Numbered from the stretch's first letter, positions 34,873 through 47,479 are shown. The stretch: DNA of 64,000 bases from Earliella scabrosa (GCA_022605405.1 JABYQQ010000001.1:1054001-1118000), one strand, 5' to 3'. The notes: generated from the letters alone by a model not told the origin. Numbers and translations are program-made.

Positions 34873-35197
34873 GTAGGGCAACAGCGCATGAAGAAGTCAT
34901 CTCGAGGAAGGTCGGGGATCGGGTGGCAGGAGACAAAATCTGAGATCGTTGTTTGCTCCTGTTAGGATCGAAAGCCGATAGCCCCATCAAAGTTTCCTTT
35001 CACGGTTCCCGTGTTCCTGGCCGCCCTTCCTCCGTCTCTCCGCTTCATCATCACAACTAAGTACCAACCTCGATTTTTGAATCCTCATTGGCAGAAGCTC
35101 AGGCAAGTACCACGTCGCGCATCAACTTGTGCCCAGAGAACGATGATGTATAGAAATGTATAGCGTCGTCAAGATGCTCTATCGTATATATCTAGCT
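34873..35197. other. Gap upstream of C2H2 gene
   Basis: Contains the 5' flank of the C2H2 gene and the 3' flank of the modular secreted gene. Nothing is recognised beyond upstream ATGs at about 34889 and 34905. Confidence 0.4.
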
Positions 35198-36447
35198 TTA
35201 AGCCCGTCCGCCGTCAGCGTCGCCAGTCTGGCTGACACCACCGCCACCAGCAGTGTCTGAAAAAAATCTGAGTATCCATACAACACCACAACAAACCATG
35301 GTGTCACTCACTGGAACCCGCCCCGTTGGTGACAGTGCCACCGAAGTCGTAGGCGCCACCACCGACACTGGGGCCAGACGCCCCGCTGTAGGCGTTACCG
35401 CCCGGTCCAAAGCCGTTGCCGTCACCACCGTCTGCGTCACCCGAGAACGTTGTACCGGCGCCACCAGCGGTGTCTGCGTGGTCGTTGGGTCAATAATCGA
35501 ATGTGGGCCAGGCAATCAGGCGACCTACTACCGCCGTCGTTATTGATGTTACCCCTGTCGTCGGCCGAGTTGACAACAGAACCGCCGGAGACGTCGGAGG
35601 TCGCACCACTGTAGGCGTTACCACCGGCAGTGCCGCTGTCGCCTGCACGTCTCTGAACACCGGCGGGAACGCGAGGGCCAGCAGCAGGGCCGCCAACGGC
35701 AGTACCGCTCTCCGATAGGCCTCCTCCACCCGCAGTGTCTGAGGAACGTACATCAATATTTGACAAGAGTGCGTCATAGAAAGTACTCACTAGCCGTGGT
35801 GTTCTCGACGTCGGAACCGCCAGCGCCACCCTCGGAGTTATTGATAACGTTGCCACCACGGGAGTTACCCGTAGCGCCAGAGTATGCGTTACCGCCGGGC
35901 CCGTGTCCACCGCCGTTGCCTCCAAACGCGAAACCGCTGAAGGAAGAGCCTGCGCCGCCGGCGTTGTCTGCGCGTACTGTGAGTACGCGATGTGATGCGG
36001 GGATACTGGAGACTTACTGGAGCCGTCGTCATTCGTCAGGCCGCCTCTGGTGGAGTCGTTCTGAATATCGCCACCAGAGGAGTCGCTCGCCGCACCGGAG
36101 TAGGCGTTACCACCGGCAGTAGACTGATCGGAAGCACGCTTCGACTGCTTCGCCTTCCTCATAGCCGCTGTGCGATCGACTGGGGTGCTTTGTTTCTCGT
36201 TGTCCTGAGAAGAATTAGGTGGTGCAAAATCGGAACCGTCCGGAAGCTGTCCATTCGCCGCCTTTCCGGCCACGTTTCCGATACGCTCGACAGAAGGACT
36301 ACGAATCTGGTGGCGCGTGTCAGCGGCCTCGGTGGTGGTGTGGACGAGGGATTTGTCGAGGTTGTGAGAAGGCGGGGCAGCGGAGACCAGGATGGGGCTG
36401 ACCGCGGCTGCGGCGAAGAGGGAGAAAGCGATGACGGGGCTACGCAT
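35198..36447 (-). CDS. Secreted Gly/Asn-rich protein with GGNAYSG modules
   Basis: The start at 36447 gives a signal peptide (MRSPVIAFSLFAAAAVSP then ILVSAAP). A linker with KAKQSKRAS, a possible Kex2-type processing site, follows. Four modules each contain GGNAYSGA plus Gly/Ser/Asn-rich sequence (TAGGNAYSGAASDSSGGD; GPGGNAYSGATGNSRGGN; TAGGNAYSGATSDVSGGS; GPGGNAYSGASGPSVGG). The gene ends GDADGGRA at 35198. Introns interrupt the modules in phase 1, and new exons begin with the same NTAGG or similar start, so exons are symmetrical. Likely a wall or matrix protein; function not known. Gene structure confidence is good and exact exon borders are fair. Confidence 0.75.
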
Positions 36448-37137
36448 CTTGAGGCTAGGACTGTGGGGAGGACTTGAGCGACGATTAAGAGAACTTAGAC
36501 TAGGCGAGAAAGAAGTGAGAAGGCGGATGGGGAGGGGGCGTCCTGGAGGGGCTTATATACCGTCCAGAAGTGGGGCAACCCTTTGCCGCGTCGTGTCGAG
36601 AGTGCCATCCGAATCGAGCACACGGCTGCACCTGCCCGATTTGGATGTAAAATTACGCCAAATGGCAATGCGGCGGGGTCACCTTGTCGCTTAAGAACGT
36701 CAGAGGACGCCAGCACATCACAGCGCCGGTGATGGGGGTTTCCCAGCATGTGGGCGACGTCGCCCGCCGCGACGATCCGCGGACTTGTGGTCAACGACTC
36801 GTCTGAGGTCGGCGAGTGCGATTTGGCATGCCACACCTATTATGCGAGTCAGCACGACGTCAGAACTCGGACATTGTGCAATATTCATGAGATGAGATGT
36901 GGATGACTCCAACGGAATGGTCACGCAGATCAGTGCAGATGAGCTACTCTGGGGAGTCTCTAGCCTGAGTAGGGGCATTCGACTTGGGTGGTGTTTGCAT
37001 GTGTTAGGATCCAAAGCTATTGACCCCATCAAAATCTCCCGATTTGGCTGTCTCGTCACGTTCCCTGCACCGCGGACGTTCCCTCAGTGTTCCTCCCTCC
37101 GCGCGACGCGGGGAGCACATATCTCCACGACTCTCTG
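36448..37137. promoter_or_regulatory. Divergent intergenic region with TATA box
   Basis: Separates the secreted modular gene (minus) and FIG4 (plus). On minus, gtatataagc at 36553-36560 is a TATA box about 105 bases before the ATG at 36447. For FIG4 no TATA box is evident. No gene is supportable here. Confidence 0.55.
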
Positions 37138-40100
37138 ATGTCTGTTAACCAGTCGGCCGCCTCCCTTACACATTTGCAGATTCCTCAGCCTGGAACGTCC
37201 GACTCCAGTGGTACGGTTACGCCTGTGTCTCAGCATTCGATCCCTCTCCCCTCTACCTTGAATGTCTCTCTCCCGGATGCTGCCTCGCTCAAGTCCAAGG
37301 ACGCTCCCAGTCTGTCTACGACGCTGGCAGCTGCCCCAACGCCTTCCTTGAAAGCCGTTCAGCCACGCTCTGAAGACCACTCGCTCGCCTTCAACAAATT
37401 CATCTTGTACGAGAACCGATTGCGCTTCTACGTTGTCGCCTCAAACACTTCCGATTCGCGTCACCGGATTATTAAGATTGACAGAACATCCCAAGATGAG
37501 CTGGCGGTGGTCGAAGACGAAGCTGTCTACAGCGGGAAGCAGATGAGTGCCATGCTCAAGATGCTAGAGGATGGCAACAAGCAATGCGGTGGTTTGGGCA
37601 AAGCACGAGTCTTCTTTGGGATCGCAGGTACGTCTATGAGTGCTTCGTACGCGAATGTTTGGCGAGAAAGGGTGTAGGCTTCATCAAGTTCACCGCGGGC
37701 TGGTACATGATCCTCATCTCGAAACGGTCGGTGGTTGCCCTCATCGGGGGACACTACGTATACCATTGCGAGAACACCGACATTCTACCTGTCGCCTTCA
37801 ACCACAAGGTGGACAAGCCAGCGGAAGAAGCACGTCTCATGAACGTCTTCAAGCAAGTAGACATGTCCAAGAACTTCTACTTCAGGTCGTTGAGCTTCGC
37901 CCGTCCACACGCCGTAGCCACATAGCTAATCCACTTCATGTTAATGTACACAGCTACACGTATGATCTAACATCTACCTTGCAACACAACCTTACTCGGA
38001 GCGGGCTTGGTCCTGCGCGGCAGTGGTCGATCAACGACCGCTTTGCCTGGAATCACCACCTGTTAACTACTGCGTTCGGTAGCGCTTCGTTCCCTTCGAC
38101 AAAGTCTCATTGGCTCGTCCCTCTTATCCACGGTCATGTCGATCAGGCTAGTATGTTACGATCCTGACCTATGAGCGCATTCCGAGGTTGACTCAACGTG
38201 TCAGAGCTCACTGTCCTCGGTCGCGTTGTCTTCATCACCCTCATTGCTCGACGGTCCCGACATCACGCCGGTGCACGGTATCTGAAGCGTGGTGTCAACG
38301 ATGAGGTGCGAGAGTTTTTGTACACGCTCTCGCGGTCAGCCGTTGACGCTCCGTAGGGTAATGTCGCGAACGAGGTGGAGACAGAGCAGATCGTGTCCGA
38401 GACGCTCACTACGCCGTTCTACTACCCGGCCCCGAAGGAATCACCAGATGAGAAGCAAGGCAGGCGTCCGAGTCCAAATTTCACAAGCTATGTACAAGTA
38501 AGTCCGTGACTAAGTACCGTCGGCTGACTTGAGTTCCCCATGTCTGACAATGAACATGGCAGTACCGCGGCAGCATTCCTATATTCTGGACCCAAGAAGT
38601 CAGCGGGGTTGCTCCCAAACCTCCAATCGAGAGTGAGTGTCAGCCTCCTGAGCCAATGTACCTCCTGACGTGACATGTGCACAAAGTTCCTGTCATGGAT
38701 CCATTCTACACCTCGGCCGCACGTCACTTCGACGACCTCTTCAAGCGCTACGGTACCCCGGTGATGATACTGAACCTCATCAAGAAGCGCGAGCCTCAAC
38801 CACGCGAGTCAAAGCTGCTCGAAGAGTACACCCAGTGTGTTCGGTACCTGAACCAGTTCCTTCCGGCCGAGAAGAGGATGATATACCGAGCATGGGATAT
38901 GGCTCGCGCATACAAGGAGTACGTTTCGGGCTGCCAGCACGATACAGAGGATGTTGCTGACTATGTGACAGGAAAACGCAAGACGTCATCAGCTACCTCG
39001 AAGATATCGCGGAGGAGTCAATCCAGATGACGGGCTTCTTCCACACAGGGCCTGAGCCGTTCTCTCACTACCTGCATAACGAGGCCGAGTGAGTCCTCTA
39101 CTTCACCCTTTGGGTATTGACTGACCACCAACTTAGTGGCGACGACGACGACTACCAATGGCGCACCACGATGTCCGTCCAGAACGGCATCTGTCGTACC
39201 AACTGCGTGGATTGCCTCGACCGGACTAATGCAGCCCAGTTCGTCTTCGGGAAGCGTGCCCTCGGTCATCAACTGTATGCCTTGGGTGTCGTCGACACGC
39301 CTAACCTTGCGTTTGACTCCGACGCCGTCAACATGCTGACCGAGATGTACCACGATCACGGCGACAGTGAGTCTGCGTGCTGGTAGTGCTCTCATACGAC
39401 GCCTGATCCCCGACACAGGTCTTGCGCTCCAGTACACTGGAAGTGCCCTCGTGAATCGTGTCGAGACCTACCGCAGGATGCCCCACTGGAACAGCCATTC
39501 CCGCGATATTATAGAGAACCTGCGACGATTCTACGCCAACTCCTTGTTGGGTGCGTACTCCTTCTCTCGCACGGTAATGCACGTCGTTGGTAGTCACACG
39601 CTACTTGCATAGATAACGACAAGCAAGCGGCCATCAACCTCTTCCTTGGTGTCCCCGCCGAGAAGACGAGCACGCGCTCGCCTCCGCAACGGGGCAACTA
39701 CCAGAAGTGGTACACAGACGAACATCTAGAGGAGGCATACCCTGTCGCGGAATGTGAGAAGGCCGTAAAGGTGTTCGTGAACACCCGTGCGGACTACTGG
39801 ATAGAGTACTACCGCCCCTTATTGTTCACCTCACTGGGGAAGCACTTCGCATTCTCGATGAACAGCACGCTCAAGCTGCCTGGGTGAGTGCTCTTCACCC
39901 CATGGTGCACTTCCTTCCTCCCTGATCCTCTCTGATCTCGCACCACGTCGATAGAAAGACCGCTCGGGACATCAACACAAGCCCCTTCCTCCCTCATCAC
40001 ACCCACACGGCCCACCAACATCCTCCGAGGTATGCTCAGTCATCGTCCGCTGGAATCACATTCGCTCATCGCCGCATGCAGGTTGATGGACGGCGTGCGG

Positions 40101-40583
40101 AGGTGGATGGGCACAGACCGTGCCACAGGCTCCCGAATCTCTCGTATCGACCGTTCGCAAGACCCCAAGTCCAAGTCGAAGAAACCGCACGTCGCCGTCG
40201 ACGACACCCCCAAGACGCTCCCAGAGATCGTCATGCGCCTCCTGGATCCCATCGTCAAAGAGGAGGAAGAGTATCAGGAGTGAGCGCCTCGCGCCGTCTC
40301 AATAGTTTCGACTCGAAACTGACCCGCCCACAGGTACATCGAGCAGGGGCAAGAGCTGCTCGTCACGTCGAGCGAGGATGTCGACTACCGCAAGCCGATA
40401 TACAAGAAGTACTTGGTAGCAGTCAACCTCGCGCAAGGCCTAGAAGATCCGACGGAACTCAGCAAGGACGACGAGGAGAAGGTGGCAGCGTACATGGACC
40501 GGGGAAGTGCCCAGGACTCCGAGGCAGGGTACACCTCGACGAACTACGAGAAGATCATCGCGGAACTCACGATGGTCGACTGA
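37138..40583 (+). CDS. FIG4: FIG4-type polyphosphoinositide 5-phosphatase
   Basis: Multi-exon gene of roughly 900 aa. Start [22 protein letters not shown] domain blocks include [67 protein letters not shown], and the catalytic CX5R motif in [23 protein letters not shown]4-specific parts follow: [46 protein letters not shown], and the C-terminal [18 protein letters not shown]4 works with the PIKfyve/Fab1 complex at the vacuole/endosome to turn over PI(3,5)P2. About a dozen introns, each about 50-60 bases. The C-terminus ends [11 protein letters not shown]. Confidence 0.93.
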
Positions 40584-41763
40584 ATCCGATGAAGGGGAGA
40601 TCGATGGATTCATCGTCGCTTTCCAGTACTGTATTGTTAGTGCATCTGTACAATAGAGTGAGTGCCTCTCTTCCCTTTTATAGCTTGTGCGAGAACTGGG
40701 TTGACACGTTGACACACCCACTCTTGTAGGAATATTGAGGTTCTATTCGTCAAGCGAGAGGGAATGATCGCAACAATTACTTGTTGAAGGGCAAATACAT
40801 CCCAGAGCTCGCCGGAAGTGACCAAGCATCGACGATTCGCAAGGTCGGAGGTGGAGAGAATGGCGGCGGCATACGTCAGTATAGTCATAGGAGCGCTCAT
40901 GCATTCCGCAAGTACTTCGAACGACGAGAAGATGCAAGCGAAATGGTCGTCTGATCGCACAGCAGGATGATGCCATTTGTTGCTAATTGTATTGCTGAGT
41001 TCTCTGTGGTATAGCTTCGGTATGTACTTTACTTCCTCGATGTGCTCAGCTTGGCTGACGTCGCGTACAGTACTGGTAGCATTGATTGATTGTAGGCTAA
41101 CCTCACTAAAGTTAAGGTTGTGCCTGATAGAGTGGCAGTCTGGGTGTTGCGTCGAAGGTCAGTCCCATCATATGAGCCACTGGGGATTGATAGCCGTGCT
41201 GCTTATTGTAAGTCAAGCTTCTGTGTCGCGAGCGATACATAAAGGCAGACAAGGATTTCTCTGCACCCCAACCTCTTTGCTCTACACCCATGCTAACAGG
41301 CGATATCGAATCCCTCCCCTCAGCGAGTAACGCCCATCGGCCAGCCAAATACCCACGGACCCATCCGCCGCTCCCCTGCACGCACCATGGGCGATGACGT
41401 TCTCATCAGAACGGTGAACCACTCCCAAACACTCGCAAGCAAACAACTCGCCGCACATTTCCTCACCAGGCAACTCTTCTCTCCCGCTGCTGTTTGGCCG
41501 TGATTGCAAGACTTCCCGTACATGGCAGTAAGCAATCCATCGCTCGCTGTGCGCACAGCGAGCAATCCATCAAAGCTTTCGCTGCCCAGTCGACGCAGGA
41601 CGTGGAGGTATAAAGCGGGCTGTCATGTAGAGTTGAGAACATCGCACTCGAGCATCCTCAGCTGAGTTCTCTCGCCCCTCTCCCAGTAGAGCATCCTCCT
41701 CGCGACACTGCCATCCTACCGTACTACTCCGCGCATCCACATCTACCTACTCCATCCTACATC
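40584..41763. other. Gap of about 1.2 kb upstream of small zinc-finger gene
   Basis: Contains a TATA box for the downstream gene and scattered short open frames on both strands without family features. A tandem agcgagcaatccatc duplication near 41530-41575 is visible. Otherwise nothing is recognised. Confidence 0.45.
41609..41615 (+). promoter_or_regulatory. TATA box of the 41764 gene
   Basis: The sequence tataaag lies about 150 bases before the ATG, in a clear CT-rich leader (ctcgcccctctcccag). Good form and spacing. Confidence 0.55.
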
Positions 41764-42585
41764 ATGCCCGCCGACCGTACTTCGAACAGTGGCTCCACAC
41801 ATTCACGGTTAGTCAAGATACAGCCCTTCCTTGCTACACAGTTGGCTCATTCGCCCGCCTCTAGTGACAGCGAAGATAGCTGCCAGTTCAAGTGTCCACA
41901 ACGGTGGATAGACCCGTACGGCATCTGCTTCCCCTGCCCGAAGAAGTTCGTCACAATAGAGGAGTGCAATCGCCATCGGAGGCGCGCGCACGATTGGGAC
42001 CCTGAGGACGTAGAGTCCGCGAACAAGCCGACGAAGACGCACAAGCTGTCTCGGTGGAGCAAGAAGCTGGAGGCAGTGAATCAGTCGTTCAAGTCCTCTG
42101 GACCCTCTTCCTGGTTCCCTTCAAGCTCCCCCATCTCCCATACGCCGCCGAACGGCGTTGAGACAGCTCCTGCAGTTGTCTCCGATGGCGAATCACATCC
42201 CCTCTTATTTTCCTCGAACGACCCCGATTTCCCCGCGCACGAACCCAACGTCCAGCCCGGCGTGCTCGACGAAGCGACAGCGACGGCTATCGAAAGGAAC
42301 TGGCAGGTGATGAGCTCCCGGCTCCCTGAGGTGAACATCCCGCTACCAAACGTATACCTCGCCCAACCTCCCACCGCGTTGTTCACTGGAGATCCCTTCA
42401 CCCAAGGACTATACAGTGTCGGTGTGGGCATGTCTGCGGGGTATATGCCTCAAGCTATGGCGCCTCATGTGTACGGTGGTCCTGGTATGCCGACGCCGAC
42501 TCGGAATCACTCGGGCTACTACCCCAATGGTTCCTCTGACATGGGCTCCAGGGGTGGTGCCTCAAACTTTCGTCACTACGCTTGA
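41764..42585 (+). CDS. Small C2H2-like zinc-finger protein, hypothetical
   Basis: Single exon, 273 aa. One zinc-finger-like part lies at about residues 43-75: CPQRWIDPYGICFPCPKKF, then EECNRHRRRAHDW. The spacing Cys-x2-Cys then His-x4-His differs from the consensus, so zinc binding is inference. After it comes a basic patch (NKPTKTHKLSRWSKK), a Ser/Pro-rich linker and a Gly/Pro/Tyr-rich C-terminus. No membrane segments. I do not recognise an orthologue; a DNA- or RNA-binding regulator is plausible. Confidence 0.65.
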   Translation: MPADRTSNSGSTHSRLVKIQPFLATQLAHSPASSDSEDSCQFKCPQRWIDPYGICFPCPKKFVTIEECNRHRRRAHDWDPEDVESANKPTKTHKLSRWSKKLEAVNQSFKSSGPSSWFPSSSPISHTPPNGVETAPAVVSDGESHPLLFSSNDPDFPAHEPNVQPGVLDEATATAIERNWQVMSSRLPEVNIPLPNVYLAQPPTALFTGDPFTQGLYSVGVGMSAGYMPQAMAPHVYGGPGMPTPTRNHSGYYPNGSSDMGSRGGASNFRHYA

Positions 42586-43109
42586 GTAGCATTCAATCCC
42601 GGATCTCTCCCTCGTCGATTTGTATCCTTATTCCTTTGATGTATGCTGTTGTTCTATAGCCACTCTTCGTTCTCTCCGTCTGGGTTTATCCCTGACTCCA
42701 ACTCCCCGCTTGTCTGTGCTGTACTTTTGTATCGCTCTGGTTTGGCTCTCCGGGTCGGACACTGTTCGGACACTCGAACTCGAGCGCAGTTCCTCTTCCG
42801 TCCACTTACCGGCAATCCCGGTTCAATACTGTACCGGAAGCCGATCCTAGCTTAGCGCGCAATAGAGCCCATTATCGGAAACATTGTTCAGCGCAACGTT
42901 CATGGCTGTTCTGTCATGGCCATTTTGACAGATGGTGGATACCTGCGCATGTCCCCTATACAACTTGTCCTTCCCCGGTGACCACGGCTTTCACGCAAGC
43001 CGTCAGGCACTCATGCGATGCCAGTAGTGCGCCACATTCCGTAACCTCAGCTCAGACGACATACTGCCTCGCTGGCACTGACCTCTTATCATAATCCGCC
43101 CTGCCGGTC
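42586..43109. other. Gap between small zinc-finger and MLKL-like genes
   Basis: 3' flank and promoter area. Open stretches at 42620-42855 lack family features. No TATA box seen in front of 43110. Confidence 0.4.
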
Positions 43110-46100
43110 ATGGCACCTCTCACTCGGTATATCCAGGTGCGGAAAGTGTCGGGCAGCGACGCGCTCAGCGCGCTGATCACGACCTCGAGCATAACGCGAG
43201 AGGTCGCCGACCTGCTGCAATTCGCGCCTGCCAAGGCGGCCGCGTCCATCCTCCTCGTCATCTTCGAGACCATAAAGGTGCGTAAGTCTATTCTGCGGTA
43301 AATGCAGAGGCTGTGTAGCTCAAACGGGGCCTTTCCGACACCCGTAGCACGTACAGACGAATCGGCAGGACTGCCACCGCTTGGCGCGCCGGTGTCTCTC
43401 TCTTCTGGTGGAGATGCGAGACCAGCTCGTCGGTCGTGAGGACACCGCACCTCCGTCGCTGCTCAGGGCTATCACGAAGTTCGAGGAGTAAGCATATTGT
43501 GTCCGTCTAGCGGACGCGCGGCTGACCGCTCGCTCTTGTAATTGGGACACGACTTGAAGAACCCTGAAGTCGATCTACGATTTCATGAAGCACGAGGCTG
43601 AACAGAAGTGGGGCGCGCGTCTCATGCGCAAGAGCACGATTGAGAACGCCCTAGCTGACTACAACGCAGCTCTGGATGACGCAGCAAGAGCCTTCCAGGT
43701 TGAGTCACCGTGCTTGTCGTCAATTTAGTTCGCTGACACACGTTCAGATTGCAACCCTGATAAACATACACCTCGCCGTCGGAGAAGCCCCGTCGTCCAG
43801 CAAAGATGGGTCGAGTCAATCTAGCCAGTCCAAGGCTGCTCGCAGAGAGCAGCTCACTTCACTTACGCTGCCCCCTTACACTGCAAGAGAGGGCGATGTC
43901 ATCACAGATGTCGACGACCTGACAATGTCACCGCTCGCGCGTTCGGCGACAGTGAGCGATCCGTCGCAAGGGGTCTGTAGTGAGATAACTGACCGTGATC
44001 ATCACACAGGCGTCTACCTTCGACCTGCTGGACGGACCAATTTCCCGGCGTTCCTCAGGCGATGGTCCAAAGGAGGATGCGTCTATCGACCTCATCGATC
44101 TTTCCACTCCTTTGATAGCGGATTTTGAGACGGACCGTGTAATACAGCGGACTACACTCGAGACTAGCGTTGAGATAGAAGAGGAAGAAGTGGGGATCTC
44201 TGAGCATCATGGAGTATGTCTTGCTCCATTCCACACCGTTCTCCACCTTCTTCACGTTCATCATCCACTACAGTTCACCAGATATCACCAGTCGCAGTTT
44301 CGGATGAAGGGCAAGTCGCGCACGATCAAAGACGGATGGTGGGCGGGCGCAGTGGAAGGCGAAGTCGGCGGCCAGAAATCCCTCATGCTACGATACGAAG
44401 GCTCGGACCGCAAGAAAGCTATGAAGGTCAGTATCTCAATGGGCGCAGTAGGCGAATCGACTGACGCCATGGCAGCGATGGCTCAGGGATGTGAAAATGT
44501 TGCAGAATGTCTAGTAGGCATCCTTCCTCTTCTCGACTTAGCGAGCTCTACTGACTGTCACGCAGTCATCCCAATCTCCCCCAAATGGTGGGGTACTCGA
44601 ATGACGAGACGCCAACGCCGTTCATCCTGCTTGCGAATGGTGCGTGGATGATACTCGGCCGCAACTCATGCACAACTCACCCAATGACTTGCTAGTGCAA
44701 ACCCGCTTGCCCCAAGCACTGCTTCTCGACGCTATCAAGAATGCGAACCTCGCGAAATGCGCACAGCTGATGCTCCAATTTGTGAGTGCGCCTAAAATCC
44801 TTCCATGGTTCCCGGTCCCTCTGACGTGACTGTCTCTATAGTATCGAGACACTTTGGTCCGTCCAAACGTCTCTAGGAATCTGCAGGCAGACTGAACGCG
44901 TCTATTTTATAGGACGCTGCGCTTTACCTCCAGCGCCAGCTTGATCTCTCAGACTCCAAGACCCAGGACTACGTCGAAGTGGGTACAATGCTGTTATTGC
45001 GTTTGTTCTGAACATGAGTGTGATATCTCGCTTGCAGAACTCTACCTATCGAATCGACGCAGAACAAACGGTCATCATGGGTTTGCCACCACCGGAGATC
45101 GACAGCGTTGTATCATGGCGGAACTACGGTCTCGCTCACACCGTCCGAGACGTCTATTTGAAGGTTGGTGTTCACCTTCCCGCTTTCTGTTTGAGAACTG
45201 TCCGACAAACATTGCAACCCCAAGATCCTGCCGAATCGAGGACTGCCACCGAAGGAACCGATTGACATTACCGAAGATAGTAGGTGCCCAGTTACCCTGA
45301 CCCAGTCGAGCTAACCTGATGGGATGCATAGCTCCCGCAGAAATGCAGCAGAAGGTCAATCACCTCACAATCCTCGCGCGGGCCCTGCTCCCCAGTGCAG
45401 ACAATATCACCACGGTACAAGACCGTCTCCACAAGCTTCTCGGGTCGCTCGACGAAGATGACGAGATGTTCGACCGCCCGCCCATGACGCTCCGTCAGAT
45501 CCGAAAAGCCGCAATCGCCGCGAACACGCACCAGCAGGCCTGGTTCGCCAACGACGGGGTCACGCCTCACAAGCTCTCCGTCGGGGATCTCGGCTATATC
45601 TCGAAAGGCAGTGTCGCGGGTGAGAAGAACTGGGACGAGTTTGTGGTACTGTGCAACGTGCTCGATCAAGGCCTGGCGAGGTTGGAGACGACGACTGTGA
45701 CCGAAGGCCAACAGGGAAGCTGGCAGGGCGGTTTCCATAAATGGGACGAGCTTGCTTCGTATGAACTGCCCGGAGGCACACATGGGTACGTGTTGACCCC
45801 CAGTATCTTCCACCCAATCCCTGATAAGTTCCACAGATGGACCGTTGTTGTGGCTCCCGAGGCAGAGTATACCATGAACATTGTGCATACGCATCAAGTC
45901 ACTCGAGTACACGATGCCTGGAACTATCTACTGGAGCAAGGAAAAGATATGGCTGCCGCGCATGGAATCAACCCGGAAGACCTCATTCTCAGTGAGCGCT
46001 GTCCACAGACTACTGCTACTGCATACTCGTTTGATTCTCAACTGCTTCGCCCTGACAGTCACCAGAGCAGGTACAGACCAGCGCTTCCGCGTGCGCGACC

Positions 46101-46547
46101 TGCGCAGGATCAACTACTGGCCAGCATCCATAGCTGGACCCAGCACTGGCATGCACGGTTTCCAACCCCAGCCCCACTTCCAGCACTTCCAACATGGGCG
46201 TCCGGGAGGGATGGGGTCCTTCGGGCACCAACCATTTGGCGGTCATGGGGATTCGCGGCGTCTCATCCCTGGACAGGATCTTGCGCCGAAAGTCTTCTAC
46301 CTCTTCACGTCGGCGTCCAAGGACCACGAGCCTTACTTCTCACAGACGCCTGTACCGATGCCTCTGCCGAAGGGAGGGAAGGTGCCCGAGCTGGACCCGA
46401 ACGAAGTGCGGTGCTTCGCGCTGGTAGACATGTAAGTCTTGCGTCTATGCTATCTAATTGACCGCGTACTGACTAGCGACTGCAACATGAAGGACCTATG
46501 GCTTTCTGAACTACGTTCAACTGCACCCGGAGGATTTCGCGAATTGA
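43110..46547 (+). CDS. MLKL-like N-terminal domain plus pseudokinase protein
   Basis: Long multi-exon gene (about 880 aa). Start MAPLTRYIQVRKVSGSDAL. Helical bundle: LLQFAPAKAAASILLVIFET, then RQDCHRLARRCLSLLVEMRD, PSLLRAITKFEETLKSIYDF, and RKSTIENALADYNAALDDAA. This is the fungal MLKL-N-terminal-domain pattern. A Ser-rich linker follows. Then a kinase-like region has DGWWAGAVEGEVGGQK, RYEGSDRKKAMKQWLRDVKM and YHPNLPQMVGYSNDE, but no catalytic HRD or DFG, so it is a pseudokinase. A further region carries WTVVVAPEAEYTMNIVHTHQ and PKVFYLFTSASKDHEPYF and ends TYGFLNYVQLHPEDFAN at 46547 by splicing at about 46434-46493. MLKL bundles form or disrupt membranes in cell death; a role in fungal programmed cell death or self-recognition is inference. 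Confidence 0.75.
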
Positions 46548-47479
46548 CAGAAGATCATTTGTCATGTTGTACACTACTAGCTCACGCAGGGTATTATTGT
46601 ATTTCTACAGCGCACCGCATCCTACCGGCCTTGCCGAACGGCCCCTCGAATCCTGCATGAGGACTGCGGTGGTTGATTGAATCACGTTCCTTGCCTTTTC
46701 GGGACACGCACTTCTCTTAGGGTTAGGGTCCGATGAAGCGCTCCCTGCCACTGGGCGTCAACATGCTTGCCACTCGCCTTCTCACCCTGCCCAAGCTCAG
46801 ACGGGGCTGCTGAACGCATATTCAATCTGGTTCAACTCTGCAGGCCTGTCAAGCTCTGGAGGAGGTCAAAGATCTGGCGGTTCAAGAAGCCTTGTCGGAA
46901 GTATCACGTCGCATCAAAGAATGTTGGATGGGTGCCATCGGATACGCAGTCGTGCATGACCCCATCGTCTGCAGTCCCAGAACGCTGAACCACTTTGACA
47001 GCCTGTGAGCACATGCCTGCGTGCGCCTGACGGAGTAAGTCATCGCCCTACCTCCACCATACATCCGGCTGACGTCTTGAGTCACTGGCTGCGCAGGAAC
47101 GTCATGCGTGCGAGATGCATTCGTCCACTGGGTGGGCAAGAAATCACGTCCGGATATGTTGCGAATCAACTCTAAGCGTCCTGGATGCGGCTGATCGTCA
47201 TGATGTCCCTCGCGCGGGACCATTCACAGGAAGACGCATCGCGCTCGGCCATTGCCTGCCATTGCCAACTTCGCAGCGTCGCACGCTCACGCGTCGCATG
47301 GCGGATTGTTATCATCGAGCGCCGATTGGAGATAAGAGAACCGTGCAGGGTGGCGCAGGCGCGTCTCCCACTGGCCGGTTTAAAGTCGCGCGACCCATGA
47401 CCGCCGTGCCCTTCCCTCCGCTCCCGCGGTCAAATTCTTCGCCGGCTACTGCCCGCTCGAGTCTCTGAGGACCTCCACA
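46548..47479. other. Gap with isolated open frame
   Basis: About 930 bases. An open stretch at about 46845-47010 (plus) reads QACQALEEVKDLAVQEALSE and onward to PRTLNHFDSL. Upstream is QTGLLNAYSIWFNSA and downstream CVRDAFVHWVGKKSRPD, in frames that could be joined by introns. This could be the remnant of a small gene. No family is recognised and no start was found. Confidence 0.3.

Noticed and set aside
37087..37137. Longer FIG4 start
   Set aside because: The extension begins at GTG; the first ATG in frame is 37138.
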